A stretch of 64,000 nt of DNA, from NCBI RefSeq assembly GCF_000247695.1, contig NW_004624855.1, positions 4,458,096-4,522,095 on the forward strand. The letters are read 5' to 3'. The notes under the pieces are model-generated. The model was given only the letters and a program-made list of their open reading frames with translations, was not told where the DNA came from and searched no databases. Source of the DNA: Heterocephalus glaber. Its lineage: Eukaryota; Chordata; Mammalia; Rodentia; Bathyergidae. The position numbers and the translations under genes were made by a program. Below are positions 47,472 to 59,454 of the stretch, piece after piece (within the stretch, counting starts at the first letter, position 1; each line of letters starts with the position of its first letter).

Positions 47472-48953
47472 GAAATTTGGTACCAGAGAAGTGGGGTCAT
47501 TGCTGTGACATTACCTGGCCATGTGGTTTAAGCATCTTTGGAACTGGCTTGTGGGAAAGGGAAGACTTAGGAAAGATTTGGAGATGTTGGCTACAGAAAG
47601 TAGCGCTGGAACACCTTAGGCTGTTTTGTATGGGAGATTCTGCTCTGAGCTCAGAAGACCAGAAGGCCGGTAAAAGCCAGGCTCCTGAGGTTTCTGTTAG
47701 GAAGAAGGACTGAATTGGCTGTTGGACTCCAAGTGATGTGCTTTATGGCTTGGCAGAAAGTTTGTCTGCATTTTGTGTCCAGAGACTTTGCCTGAGACTG
47801 AGATTAGGGGTAGTGGACTAATTAACCTGGCAAAAGAAATTTCAAGCCAGTCTAATGTTGAGGTCATGCCATGGCTGTGGTTGGGGGCTTTTAGTCAGAT
47901 CTATGTTGAGAATCAAGAGCAAAATGCCCAGAAGAATGCTTTAAAATGTCTTGAGTTTGGCCAGAAAGGAAGCACCAGTAAAACTGTGGACTGCAAAGAT
48001 AGAGCAGAGGAGATCTTGATTGCTGAGAAGGAACAGAAGAATAGAAAAGATGGCCTGCGGGCATCACAGGAAGCAGAAGGACTCCATTCTTTGCAGCCTC
48101 AGAGTTGTAAAGGTAAAAAAGATTTTGCTTTGAGAATAAAGCCCCAGAGTACCACATTTCAGAATGGCGACAGCCTAGGGAAGTTGTTCCAAAATGGCAG
48201 CTTAGGGAAGTTGTTCCTCAGGATTTGGTTCATAAATCCTGGACCCCTACAGCCAAGAGATAAGGAAGCCTGGCTACAGCTTCAGCTGGGAGCAGACCTT
48301 GGAGTCATCCATGTGGTGCTGGTTTTAGGTGCATGCAGAATGCAAGAGTTGTGGGAAGACTTCCACCTAGATTTCAGAAGAAGGCCTGGGAGGCCAGGCA
48401 ATGTGCCTCTGAGAGGGCAGTGTGTGAAAATGTGAGTGTGAAGCCAAAGGTGTAATGGAGACCCCAGAAGTTTGGAGAAGCCAGGATTGTGGATCATCTG
48501 AGGAGAGCTACAGGGAGGGAGCAGAGCCAGCCCAAGATGGAAGCCATGGGAACTACAACCACCAGAAGTGCCAAAGGGGTGGAGTCACCCAAGTCCTTTG
48601 GAGTTTACAACTTGCTACAGATTGCTTGGGATGCTAAAAGTGAAACTGTGGAATACAATGTTTGGCCTTCTGGATTTTGGACATACCTTGGTCCCATGCC
48701 TTTATATCCTTCAGTTTGTACCTTTTGTAATGGTAATGCCCATCTTGTGCCATTCAATGTTGGAAGTGTTTGACTTTGTTTTTATTTGTATAGGAGCTTG
48801 AAGCTGAGTTTGTCTTGGATCTCAGAAGAGACTTTGGACTTGGACTTTTCAGCAATGCTGAAGCTATTAGGGCTTTGGCAACTCTTAGAAATGGACTCAA
48901 TGCTTTTTTGTATAAAGGGATATGCATGACTCTTTGGGGGTCCAGAGGCAGAA
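47472..48953 (+). mobile_element. nested MaLR element: internal region
   Basis: It starts GAAATTTGGTACCAGAGAAG, the usual start of MaLR internal sequence after the LTR, and ends with a purine tract before the 3' LTR. It contains a 220-codon open frame (47773-48435), with no motif I recognise; MaLR internal sequences carry at most gag-like fossils. I treat the region as non-coding. Confidence 0.8.
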
Positions 48954-49323
48954 TGTTATGGTTTGTGTTTAGATGTCCCCCCCAAAGCCTCATGAAGATG
49001 AGGTAGGACTTTCTTTTTCAGAGGTAGTTGAATCTGGAATGTGTGATGCTGGGGGTAAGGGTGTGTAATTAATAAACCACTACATGTGAGTCATTAGTTT
49101 GACACCACCCTAATCCCTGTAGTTTGAATAAGATAAAGGGGGTAGACAGATGCCCTTAAACCTCCCTTGTTGTCTTTGCTACTGTGTGTGCCCCATGTTG
49201 TTTCTCCTCTGTGATGCCTATTTGTCATCCTGCCTTGGAACCAGCCAATTATGGACTGAAACCTCTATGAACTGTAAGCCAAATAAACCCCTTCCCTTTT
49301 AACTTTGGATGTCTGAACTAACA
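48954..49323 (+). mobile_element. nested MaLR element: 3' LTR
   Basis: It starts TGTTATGGTTTGTGTTTAG and ends GTCTGAACTAACA. An AATAAACCCC polyadenylation-type signal (49282-49290) precedes CTTCCCTTTTAACTTTGG, which also occurs in the 5' LTR remnant, confirming the pair. Confidence 0.85.
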
Positions 49324-49492
49324 CCCCAATAACCCACCTCCTCCATGCAAGCACCATCTCCCAACAGCACATTTAGCTATGAACTCATAAATTAATTAAT
49401 CCCTTGATCTAATTACCTTCAAAAAGCCCATGTTTTACCACCTAAGCCCTTTGGGGGGATTTTTGATCCAAATCATAATATTTAACTAAGGT
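49324..49492 (-). mobile_element. older MaLR LTR, right part
   Basis: CCCACCTCCTCCATGCAAGC, CTCCCAACAGCACATTTAGC and TTGATCCAAATCATAATA continue the antisense LTR interrupted at 47401. Confidence 0.8.
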
Positions 49493-50264
49493 ATTATCTT
49501 GAAAGCTTTTCTGTAAATTACTCTTTGTAATGTTCAAGACTAAACTACAATCTGAGGGTTTGTAAGAAGATGATTTTTTCAGTAGTGTAAATTTTTAAAA
49601 ATAGATGGAGAAAAAAAGAAAGACATTAAACAGTTTGCACTTTATAGATCCTAAAAGTAACTCCTTGTTTCCAAGGAATCAATTTTCATTACTAGAATAT
49701 TTATAAAGAAGTCCTTATTAGGCCAATCAATGAAATTTCTTATTTTTTTTAATAAGGCTTCAGAATAATAGGCTTAATGAACATTGTGTTGTTTCAGTTA
49801 TATGTGAATCAGGCAGAGAACTTGCAATTATATTCAGTATCTTCTCTCTTATCTCCAATTTCTTAGACAAATGAAAAAGCAATTATTCCTATTTTAGAAC
49901 TATAGACATTGAAACTAAGGTCAGTAGATCTGACCAAGTGGGCATGGAAGCCTCATGAATCATACTATATATAAATGAATTCAACTCACTCCTCTCTTGT
50001 GAGCTTTCTGAGATTTGCCAATAGACAAGAGTGTAAGTTTGTGGTCCCGACTTGCTATCTCACCTCTCCACATTCACTGTTACCACCAGGGCTGAGGGTG
50101 CAAATTTTCTGACCATCTTTTGGAGGCTTGGAGTTATCAGGAGGCTGCTGAGCTGAAAAAAGGTCAAGGGAACCAGGTTTTCTCCCCCTACATGTTACCC
50201 CGTTAATGCAGAGAAATTCGACTTGTAGTTGCCTCCTCTTTGCCTGTAATATTCATTCTCCAGA

Positions 50265-50600
50265 AGTTCACATGGCTCACTCATCAGGTTTCTTTTCAAA
50301 GTTACCTCCATAGAGATGCCTATTTGGATCACTCAGTCTACAACACCATCCCCAATTTTGCTTCCATCTCCATCTGTTCTCTGTCTTCTCTCCTTAGTTT
50401 TCTCCCCAACACTCACTATCTGGCATTAGCACATCATTAACTTGGTCTTGTTTATCTTTTCCTGTTTGCCAAGTCTCCCACTAGAACCTAACTTCCAAGA
50501 GGGACAATAATTATGCTTACATCAACAATATAGCCTCAGGGTACAGAAAAGTCTGGCCCATCAGAGACACAACTAAATATTTGCTAATGGAAAAGTGAGT
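50265..50600 (+). repeat. L2 3'-end fragment
   Basis: TTACCTCCATAGAGATGCC, CTCCCACTAGAACCTAAC and TTCCAAGAGGGACAATAATT follow the L2 3' end in order. Confidence 0.7.
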
Positions 50601-51401
50601 ATATTGATATTATTTTTAAGATTCTATTTTGAAACATGTTCTGCTGCTAGAAATATTTGAAAATCATCTGTCTTTGTTGTTGACTTACCTTACTGCTTTC
50701 AGTTTATAAATAGGACTCCTTGACTTCAGCTTCTGTGTCATTGCATGAGTTCTTTGCACCTTATGGACTGACCTGAACCTGTTGTGACTCATATCCCTTC
50801 TCAGTTTGGAATTTTCCCTCTGTGCCAACTCATTGCCCTATAATATCGTTTAGAACCTTTTGCCTGACATTTAATGCCCACCATAATTTTCTCAGATGAC
50901 TTCTAGAATTTCTCAACATTTTTTTCTTAAATGGTGATTACTGTTTTCTCCTTTCTGTCTTCATTCATGTGTATTTGCTCAGCCTTCAATGACTCAGTTG
51001 GAGTCCAACTGAGATTATTCCACTCAGATTCTCCAGGATGCTTTCCTTCATCTTATCAATGGAAAAGAACCTTCCAAAGCAATTGATTTGCATTATTCTT
51101 GTGGCATGTGTCACATTCTGATTTGTTTTTATAGACCTTCATCATATATATGTTATTGCATTTACTAGTTCCTAAATACCATAATGGGAACAGTAACTTA
51201 GCCCGTTAATGAAGTAAACAATCACTGAGCAATCACTGAAGGAGGAGGAGGTGGGAGAAGAGTTTACTTTTTACTTCTGTGGGTCTCTAGTAAAATCTAT
51301 TCTCCATTGTCTGGGCTTGATTGCACATATTCAGATCCCCATAAAAAGCAGCCATTTAATAACAAGCAACCAAAATGTGACTCAAATGTAAGAGCTAATT
51401 T

Positions 51402-51906
51402 CATTTTTATAATTCATTAAGTTGATTGGTACATTTTAGGTATACAATATGATGACATTCATCATTGGGAATTTGCACCTGTACATGATATATCTTGGTT
51501 CTTATTTTTTCCCCATTCTCCTGCCCTCCCTTCAATCCCTCCCACCCCTCCCTATTTACAAAAACTTTGTTTCTATTTTTTCCTTTTCTCGTATTTATTT
51601 CTTTCCTTTCCTTCCTTTCCCCTACCCCTACCCGATCACTTCCCCTTCCCCTTCCCCTTTGCCCCTTTTCTTCCTATTTCACATGACCTATTATACATTT
51701 AGTCCTTATTTACACTTTCAGTTTCTCACACCAGAGAAACTATTTGGTATTTACACATATGTGTCCTATTTATCTCACTTAAGAGTGTGGCCTCAATGTG
51801 CCTCCATTTAGCTATAAATGTCTCTAGTTTCTCATTCTTTATAGCTGAGTAGTACTCCATTTTATTAAAAAAAAAACCCATATCTTCTTTATCCAGTCAC
51901 CAGTTT
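51402..51906 (-). mobile_element. L1 3' end, antisense, with target duplication
   Basis: T-rich terminus, pyrimidine-rich UTR with a polypyrimidine patch (51590-51670), then GTAGTACTCCATTTTATTAA and TATCTTCTTTATCCAG. AGAGCTAATTT flanks it at 51391-51401 and 51907-51917. It is closely similar to the 3' half of the twin-primed L1 at 30.1 kb, so it is the same subfamily. Confidence 0.88.
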
Positions 51907-52184
51907 AGAGCTAATTTTATTGTAGTAATTTTGAAACTGAGTATGCCAGAAGTCAAGACATTAAAGATTGGACAGTGTGACTTCCAGTCTGATTGCCAGG
52001 TTCAGGCCATGCAAATCACAGCAAAGAAAATCATGCTATTTCTTTGAGTAGAGAAAATAAATTCCGATTCTATTTGAGTTCTTTAAAGCAAAATATAGAT
52101 TTAAAGTTTGTTTGTATTGAATGAGTGACTTTAAAAGTGCTGGCTGTAAGTAAATCATGTATATAACTAAAGGTTTTAACTTTT

Positions 52185-52700
52185 CAATTTTTCTACTGAG
52201 ACATAGTTGAATATGATAAATATGCATATTTAAAGCATACCACTTGATAAATTTTGAGGGATGTCTATTCTCATGAAACCATTCTCACAATTAAGATAAT
52301 AAATATATTCATCACCCCAAGATTATAGGTGAGTTTTAAATGTTTTCATTTTTTAAATTAATATATGGTAATACTGACTATTTTGGCATGTAGGATTATA
52401 AATTCAAATGCATGTATAGAATCATATAACCAGCACCATAATCAGGATATATATCATTTCAATTACCCAAAAGAAGCCCCTTCATGCTGTTCCTCTATCC
52501 TCCCATTCTCTTTCCCACTCCATGGCAACCAGCAATGCTATCATCATCTCTGCAGTTTAGTAGTTCCTAAAATGTCATACAACTGGAATTATATAGTGTC
52601 TACCTTTTAGAGGTAGGTTGGGGTTTCTTTCACTCAGCATAATGCATTTGGTACTCATCTTGGTTGTTACATGTTGTTACAATGCTCTCTATTTGTTTCA
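52185..52700 (-). mobile_element. old L1 (L1M-type) 3' UTR, antisense
   Basis: TTCTACTGAGACATAGTTGAAT and ATAACCAGCACCATAATCAGG shortened to their key words, and TTTCACTCAGCATAATGCAT near 52630, are typical of reversed old L1 3' UTRs. Confidence 0.65.
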
Positions 52701-53324
52701 TCCTTTCCTTCTTTTCCCTTCCTTACTCGTCCCTTCTCTTTCCTTCCCTCTTCTCCCTCCCCTTCTGCCCCCCCATAGCAAGTTCCCCAACTTGCCCTTT
52801 CCTCTACAATGAAAGAGAATCTATATGCCACTATTCTACTCCTGTTTTCCATAATTCTTTTGAACTTTAGAAGTCTCTTGGCACACTAGACGGGAGTCCT
52901 TTTTCCCCTATTTTGATGTGTGACATGCTATATTTTAAGTAGACACATATGTCAGAGCAAGTAGTTCCATATAATCTGGAGCTTTGAGCATTTTTTTTCT
53001 AATTAGTAGAACACAGCAGTGAATGTAACTGCAACTTTGCACTGGTGGAGAAGGCAACTCTGTGAATAAAATGAGAGAATTTGAAGAATTCTCCATTTGT
53101 AATGGGCAAAATTATTAAGAATGATTATGATTTGATGTTGGAATCTTACAGTTTTTCATGAATATAAGTCTGGGCTCTATTATTGTATCATTTATTTATT
53201 CACTTAATCCAATAAATATTTGAGTATCTAGTATGTTCCAGGCAATGTCATAACCATATCTTTTCTATAATATTCTTATTACGTTAGCATCTTAATGTAT
53301 TATTGGAACTTTCTTAAAAAACAG

Positions 53325-53483
53325 GAGCCAATTTTACAGCTCGATCCAAGTCCTTTGCTGTATTGCCTGAGACTGGCAAGGAGAGGTCAACCGTCATCCT
53401 GGCAGCTTCCCTGTGCTCCGTGGTCTCCTGGCTGGCGCTGAGCTGTCTGGTGTGCTGTTGGTTTAACAGAAGCAAACATAGAA
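53325..53483 (+). CDS. PKHD1: PKHD1 transmembrane exon, human exon 65 equivalent
   Basis: This 159-bp exon encodes the juxtamembrane stalk and the single membrane-spanning helix of fibrocystin. Its first codon completes the glycine split from exon 64, followed by [20 protein letters not shown] with an NFT glycosylation sequon. A hydrophobic run of about 23 residues follows (from [10 protein letters not shown] to [10 protein letters not shown]), then the basic stop-transfer NRSKHR. The Cys-Leu-Val-Cys-Cys-Trp stretch opens the 18-residue ciliary targeting signal, which continues into the next exon. The donor is AGAA|GTAGGT. The acceptor TTCTTAAAAAACAG has a poor pyrimidine tract. The exon leaves one base of a lysine codon. 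Confidence 0.96.
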
Positions 53484-53609
53484 GTAGGTGGATTGGGTGG
53501 CAGGGTGGGTGGTGTGTGCGGAAATACCTGAAAATCATGTACAGTCATTCTTTTTATTCTTCTGCAGAGAAATTTTATGAGCTTTTTCAATACATAAAAT
53601 TACATAGTG

Positions 53610-53790
53610 CTGTCAGCCTGAGTACTCAGGAGGCAGGAGGCTCATATGTTCAAGACCAGTCCACAAGACTTAGTGAGGCTGTTTCAAAAAATTAATTAAT
53701 TAATTAATTAATTAATTAAAAAGTCAAGCTGTAGCTCAGTGGAAAAGCACTGTGGGTTCAATCTAGATAACTACAATCAGCAAAACAAAA
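53610..53790 (+). mobile_element. B1-ID dimeric SINE, sense
   Basis: B1 half (GTACTCAGGAGGCAGGAGGC, CAAGACCAGTCCACAAGAC), an (AATT)n linker at 53692-53720, then ID half (AGCTGTAGCTCAGTGGAAAA, GTGGGTTCAATCTAG). Confidence 0.88.
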
Positions 53791-53924
53791 TAATAACAGA
53801 AAAAACTATATGAAGCCACATTGTTCAGTTTATGTAATAGACACACAGACTTGGCTAATTTTAAATAATATTGAAATAATATTTATCGAAATAAATAATC
53901 ATCATGGACCAAGTGCATAATCAC

Positions 53925-54085
53925 CGTTGTCCAAATTTAATCCTCACAATAACTCAGCAAAGTAGTTGTAAATATGCCAATAATATGGACATAAAGACAC
54001 AGAATGGGTAAATAATTACTCAAGGTTACACAGGCACAAAAAAGCCAGGTACTTTATCTCTGAAACACATGCACTGTCATTCAAT
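53925..54085 (-). repeat. MIR SINE (decayed)
   Basis: TTAATCCTCACAATAACTC, GACACAGAATGGGTAAATAA and CTCAAGGTTACACAGGC follow antisense MIR. Confidence 0.75.
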
Positions 54086-56689
54086 GTCCTTCAAAAAAGG
54101 GAAAAGAGTCTTGGGTATTTTTCCCTGTAAGAATAGAAATTAAATATGTCCTTGAACATTTTCCCAGAAACAGATTCAACTTTTTGTTAGGCTGGAGTCA
54201 TAGAGTCACAGAGTCAGTGAAGGAAAGAAATTCTCTAAAACGTCTTCTTTCTACTCTGTTCTTAGAGAGAAGAGAGGGCCAGAGAGGGCATTGGTAAATG
54301 CCTTACTGCACCCAAACTCCATGCCACAGACTGTCAAATGGAGAAGAACCACTAGCGATCCTAAGAAGTATTATGACAAAAGTTTAAACAAGAATTAATA
54401 ATAAAGAGCTAAAATGAGAAAAAGCAGTCTTAAAGCACACATACAGAAAGAAAAGGGAAACTAGCATGGCCCACTGCTAAGACATTGAAGCAGCACCACT
54501 AGGTGGACACTATATCTGAACTTTGCTTTCCACCGCAGTTATTGCCTCTCTTTCATCCTGATGATCTTGACTGGACCAACTACAAGGAACTCTCTGTCTT
54601 TCTCAAGAATAAGATCTGGACCTGATTCTGTCTTGCATTGCCTGTGCTTTGTTGAACTACAGTTTTTTTTGTTTTGTAGTTTTCAATCTAAAGTCTGCAC
54701 TATCTCTGTGTAATACTTTTGGTTTTGAAAGCAGATTTTCATAATTTTTTTTAATCATGTGATCCTGGTCAGTAGGTGATTTAATTTTCATCCACCATTT
54801 AATATCTAAACTTACAAGCCGTTTCGGGACCTCTCATTAAGCTCTGCAATCTCCATCCCTTCCTTTTATCTTCTCAGCTCTAGAAATAGCATCTTCCTAC
54901 ACTTACTAACATGTTACCAAATTCCTAATTTTGTTCTTTAAACCTTTCAATATCTGTGGACAAATTTGCTTGTAATAAATTGCTATATTTTTCTGAGTCA
55001 ACACAGACTCCTAACCATGTTAAAAATAATTATAGAGAGATTGAAAGAAACTTTATGGGCAAAAATTTCAGAAGTAGGCTCTATATGAGTAATCTGTTTT
55101 TTCTTCTTTATAATTTCTGTACCTTGTATTTTAAAAATTTCTAAAATTACTATTAATTACTTTCTAGAATTATAGAAATATACTGTTCCTCAGCTTCCTC
55201 ATAGAAGACAATTGTCTGATTCAGCTGTATGTATATTTTGTCAACTGTTTTTGGAATGTTTGTCTCTGGACTACAATATAATATCAGTAATTACTGAAAA
55301 CAAAGAACTCTTATCTATATGAATCTTATCCATCCATATTTATAAATTGAAAACTAAAACAGGAAATTTTAAATAATTTTAATGTAACAATATATACCGT
55401 GAATGTAAATATAGTCATATTATTTTTTAACTATTATTTAAAAATAGTGAAAATCATGACATTTTTACAAACCTGTTTTAATGTCCTCTTTATTAGACCT
55501 TCTTAGTAGCTTCTGCATTCAATTTGTTGCATTGTATTGGTTTATGCTGAAGTATATGATGAAAATCCAGCCTCACATTGATATTAAATGGAAAAGGGAA
55601 AATATTTTTAAAATCTTTACAAATAATTGTAGATATTCTTTGATTTTACTCAAACTTTGTAAGTTTACTTAAAGGCCGATCTTTTTGTAGTCTTTTACAT
55701 GAAAATATACTAGCCTATTTTGTATTTCAAGTGAAGGTTTTAAATGCATGATTTTGAAACATTATGCTTTGGCCATTTGGAAGAGCACTGAGATCGGCAG
55801 AACTTCTACATGTTAGCATAATTCAGTCTACAGTTTAAAAAGTCACATTGGTTAATATCAACCTGGACTTTTAAGAATTAGAAAGGTTAATTAATGGAAA
55901 TTAATGTAAGTTTTCCAAAGCTCTGAATTTACTCTGAAAGCTTAAATTTGATCACAAATAATACTTTTTTCTACAAGCTTGTTATTTATTTTAAAAAAGA
56001 AAATCTACCAAAAACCAAAGTAAAAATAATCATAATTTATTCCCTCATTTTTCTAATTCATTTAGTAAAAATGGTGTTCCATGAAGACATCAACTAGTTC
56101 AACTTGAAACTCAATCACAGAATTGGTTTTCTTTTAGAAAATCACTATATACATTTTAACAAAATTCTCTTTGCTGCTTCATCAATAATCTTAAGTGAAA
56201 CAATCTTTTTCTTTTTTGCCCTTGTTGGTTTTTGTTTTATTTTACTGTAATTTTATCTCAGGTTATATCATTCTTGTGATTACATCTATTCAAAAAGATC
56301 TACTTCCACCCCTGTAATTCTCCTTTTCATTGTACAGCATGGCATTACTCGACATTTTATTGCAAATGTATTTGTTTATCTTCTGCCATCCAAACTAGAA
56401 TAATCACTTTACAAAGGCTGGAGCCAAGTCTTTCTTACCATGGTCCTCACGGCCCCTAGACAGTGTCCTGGCATTAGGAATGTAAATATATTTTTGATGA
56501 CTACATTTATTAATGAACAGAAGATGAACTATCTCTTCAGGCAAAGATAGACTGAAGATACAAGTTTTTCTATTAAAAGCACACATCTGCTCAAATTCTA
56601 TAAATTTGTACCAATGAAAGTTTGCATGCTCTGATACAGTATTAGCCAGCTTCACATTATTGGCATGAAACAAAAATTTTCACCTGCTG

Positions 56690-56865
56690 TTCCTCAAAGG
56701 TCTACTATCTAGAATATATAAAGAACTTTAAAAAATCAGACCTCCCAAATTTAAAGACCCAATCCAAAAATGGGCATCTGAAGTGAACAGACATTTCTCA
56801 GATGAAGAAGTAAAAGCAATAAATAAACATATGAAAAAATGTTCGACATCATTGGTCGTTTGAGT
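56690..56865 (+). mobile_element. L1 ORF2 fragment, sense
   Basis: TATCTAGAATATATAAAGAAC, AAATGGGCATCTGAAGTGAAC and ATGAAAAAATGTTCGACATC are L1 ORF2 landmarks. Confidence 0.8.
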
Positions 56866-56879
56866 GACAACTTTAAAAG

Positions 56880-57195
56880 AGAAAAGATTTGTTTGACTCA
56901 CATTTCTGGAGGTCAAGTTCATGACCAAGTGGCCCCATTGCTTTGGCATCCAATGAGGCTGGCAGGTGGAGTACATTGATGTGGGTGCCCTGTACTAACA
57001 CATGACTATATCTCAAACTGGAGCAGAGACAGAGTAGAGGACCAGAGACCAGCCTCCCAAAAGCTTCTTAAGGGTGCATCTCTAATGAACCTAGTACCTT
57101 TGATTAGACCACACTTCCTGAAGGTCCACCACTTCCCAATTGCCTTCAATCATGACCTCTAATGGACACTCTATCCAATATTCAAATAGGCTGCT
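56880..57195 (-). mobile_element. MaLR-type LTR fragment, antisense
   Basis: TTTGTTTGACTCACATTTCTGG, AAGTGGCCCCATTGCTTTGG and TCCACCACTTCCCAATTGCC match an antisense MaLR LTR. The ends are not clear. Confidence 0.6.
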
Positions 57196-57761
57196 GAGAG
57201 TGGAGAAACTGCATGAAAATTCGTAGGTCTTCCATGTGCATTTCCTTTGAATCTGTCATTATTTTAAATTGAAATGTTAAAAAGCAGTCAGTAATATCTT
57301 GTTACTAATAGTTGTGTCCCACAGAAGTACAACATAATCCTCAAATATGAGGTGCATAGATAATTTTCTAGTGACCATTTATCCTAACATATCAAAATTA
57401 TTATTTCAGTGTATAATAAAACATTGGATATTTCACTTTTGTCAAAATCAGGTTGTTTTTACACTTATAATTTATCTCAATTTAAAATAGTTACTCTTCA
57501 AATGCTCAATAGCCATTATTGTATTGGACAGCTGGATTTTAGACCATGAAGTTGCTAGTTGGTGTATGGGATTTTATGGTATTATTTATTAAGCTCCAAA
57601 TATATTATATATATTATTTTGCATGCATATCACTATCATGGTGAGGTGGGTATACATGAGAAACACCTTAACACTTAGGGCCCATTTACAAATAAAAATG
57701 TTCTTTTTATCTAAAAAAACAAAAACATTTCCTTTTTTTTTTTTTTTTTACATTAATACAG

Positions 57762-57884
57762 AAACAAAACCTGAGGAAATTTCTGAGTCCCAGGCTAAGG
57801 ATGAAAAGAAACAGATCCATGTCTCATCCAAGCGCCGAGCATCACAAATAGAGATAGAAGAGGAAGATTCCAGGAAGGCAGAAG
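57762..57884 (+). CDS. PKHD1: PKHD1 cytoplasmic-tail exon, human exon 66 equivalent
   Basis: This 123-bp exon completes a split lysine codon and encodes TKPEEISESQAKDEKKQIHV, SSKRRASQIEIEEED and SRKAE, leaving one base of a glycine codon. This is the start of the intracellular tail of fibrocystin. The first five residues (KTKPE) finish the ciliary targeting signal. The SSKRR cluster lies in the tail stretch reported to act as a nuclear localisation signal after cleavage. The acceptor follows a run of 17 T (CATTAATACAG) and the donor is GAAG|GTAAGT, a strong match. The terminal exon, carrying the rest of the tail, stop codon and 3' UTR, was not found downstream. Confidence 0.94.
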
Positions 57885-58335
57885 GTAAGTGTGGGTGAGA
57901 GAGAGGATTCCCACAGAGGAGAACCGTTGAGGATTCACTTGTTCTCCTGGGTGTCAGCTTCTGAAGCAATTTAAAGCCCTTCTGTAGTTGTTTTGTTTAT
58001 ACTTTTTCTAAAAAATATTATACCTTACCACAAGAATACACAGATCCAGCTGATTTACTCAGTAACCAATTCTAAAATTGATGTTTATGTATTTTTTTCT
58101 TAGTAGTAGATTCTTGGTTTAACATTTGAAGAGGTTCTATCAATAAAGGGCAAACCAGAGTACTGCCATACAATCTTCCCCTTATCTGTTCCAAAGCTAC
58201 CAATTTGGCAACCTTACTGAATATGAGAAAGCAGTGAGTGTAGTTGTCAAATACCCACTATGCAAATTAGATTGAGTACAGAAACCTCAAGAAATGAATC
58301 AGCTTTTTATTAAACTCTATTTTGTTGTTTGGCTG

Positions 58336-58400
58336 TACATTCATTCATTCATTCATTCAGTTTTGAGACAGGGTCTCAGGGTCTCCAGGGTCAGCCAACT
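58336..58400 (-). repeat. (ATTC)n tandem and B1 scrap
   Basis: Five ATTC units followed by TTTTGAGACAGGGTCTCAGG, a reversed B1 fragment. Confidence 0.65.
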
Positions 58401-59454
58401 CCTACATTAAAAGGTAACAAGGTGTATAGGAAAAGCTAGAGGTAGAAGTGCTGAAAGAATGGGGACTGAGAGAAGGGTGCAGGAACTCTTTCCAGATTCT
58501 GCCTAAGATCATTTTAATTTTTCCCATATTATTATATGCGAACCCAGGACAAGTATTTGAAACTGCCATCTGAATCTAGCTTCTTCTACATTCAGCTTCA
58601 TTCTTCAGCAAACAGCAGAAATGATGCTAATCTCCCCTAATCTAATATGGTAATCTACATGATTCTCAGTCGACTTGCTTCAATTAACTTCATTAAGCAG
58701 TCCACGATGCCTGGGTGTTTTATTAAGAAACATTTTTATATGGTGGCATATTAATAATTATCAGAAAGAAAACAAGGGACAGAGTTTTGTGGAAAAGTTT
58801 AGATTGAAGGAGCACCAAAGAGCCCATTTTATTAGGACATCCAATCTGAAAATAGAAAGATTTGTTATCCAAATCCTCCCTCATGGATCACAGTTGACTT
58901 ATTGCCTTATTTCCTAAGCTTTGTCCAAATCTGAAGAGCATCTTTTACAAGGCAAATAATGAGGCATCTCCTGTTTTTCTTTGGAAATTATTATTAGTTG
59001 CAAGCACATAATTATTGCTAGCTTTAAATAAATTATATTATATCCATGGCATTTTAGTTTTCCTTTTCCCTCTGTGTTTTTCAACTTTGACATTTGCTAA
59101 CTGAGTGACTGGATGTCTTACTCATCAGCATCTTGTCTTCACTGAGGACCACCATATCATTGAAGATTATTTAACTCATGGAACTAAATATCACTATGAA
59201 ATTTAGATTCTAAACTTAGCACATTACTGCTTTTACCAAAGTTTTTGTGGATGCACTGGAAGTACTAGAGTTGCCATGGAGGATGGAGGGAATAAAGTAT
59301 ATACTCTTCATATTGCAGTCTTGCTAAAGTTTTTGATATACAGAGCCATCTAACTCACCTCTCAAAATCCATATCTGCTCATGTTGTTCTGCTGCTCATA
59401 AGACTGAATGAGTTTCAACTCAGGAGAAGGTGACAGTCAAGGGCTTAGAGCAGA

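Larger units (their letters stand above)
44802..53324 (+). other. PKHD1: PKHD1 intron 64
   Basis: An 8.5-kb intron. It carries ID SINEs (45.1 and 46.5 kb), a B1 (45.7 kb), a mosaic mariner fossil (45.96-46.33 kb), an L1 scrap (46.9 kb), the nested MaLR complex (47.17-49.49 kb), an L2 3' end (50.27-50.6 kb), an antisense L1 3' end (51.4-51.9 kb) and old L1 3' UTR sequence (52.2-52.7 kb). The unlisted stretches show no gene. Confidence 0.9.
53484..57761 (+). other. PKHD1: PKHD1 intron 65
   Basis: A 4.3-kb intron. It holds a plus-strand B1-ID dimer (53610-53790), a minus-strand MIR (53925-54085), a sense L1 fragment (56690-56865) and a MaLR LTR fragment (56880-57195). The stretch 54.1-56.6 kb is AT-rich with no gene that I can see. 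Confidence 0.9.

Noticed and set aside
47773..48435. 220-codon open frame as a novel gene
   Set aside because: It lies wholly inside the internal region of a MaLR element bounded by LTR remnants, and no domain is recognisable. Kept only as a low-interest finding.
51449..51811. 120-codon ORF on the + strand
   Set aside because: It is antisense translation of a pyrimidine-rich L1 3' UTR.
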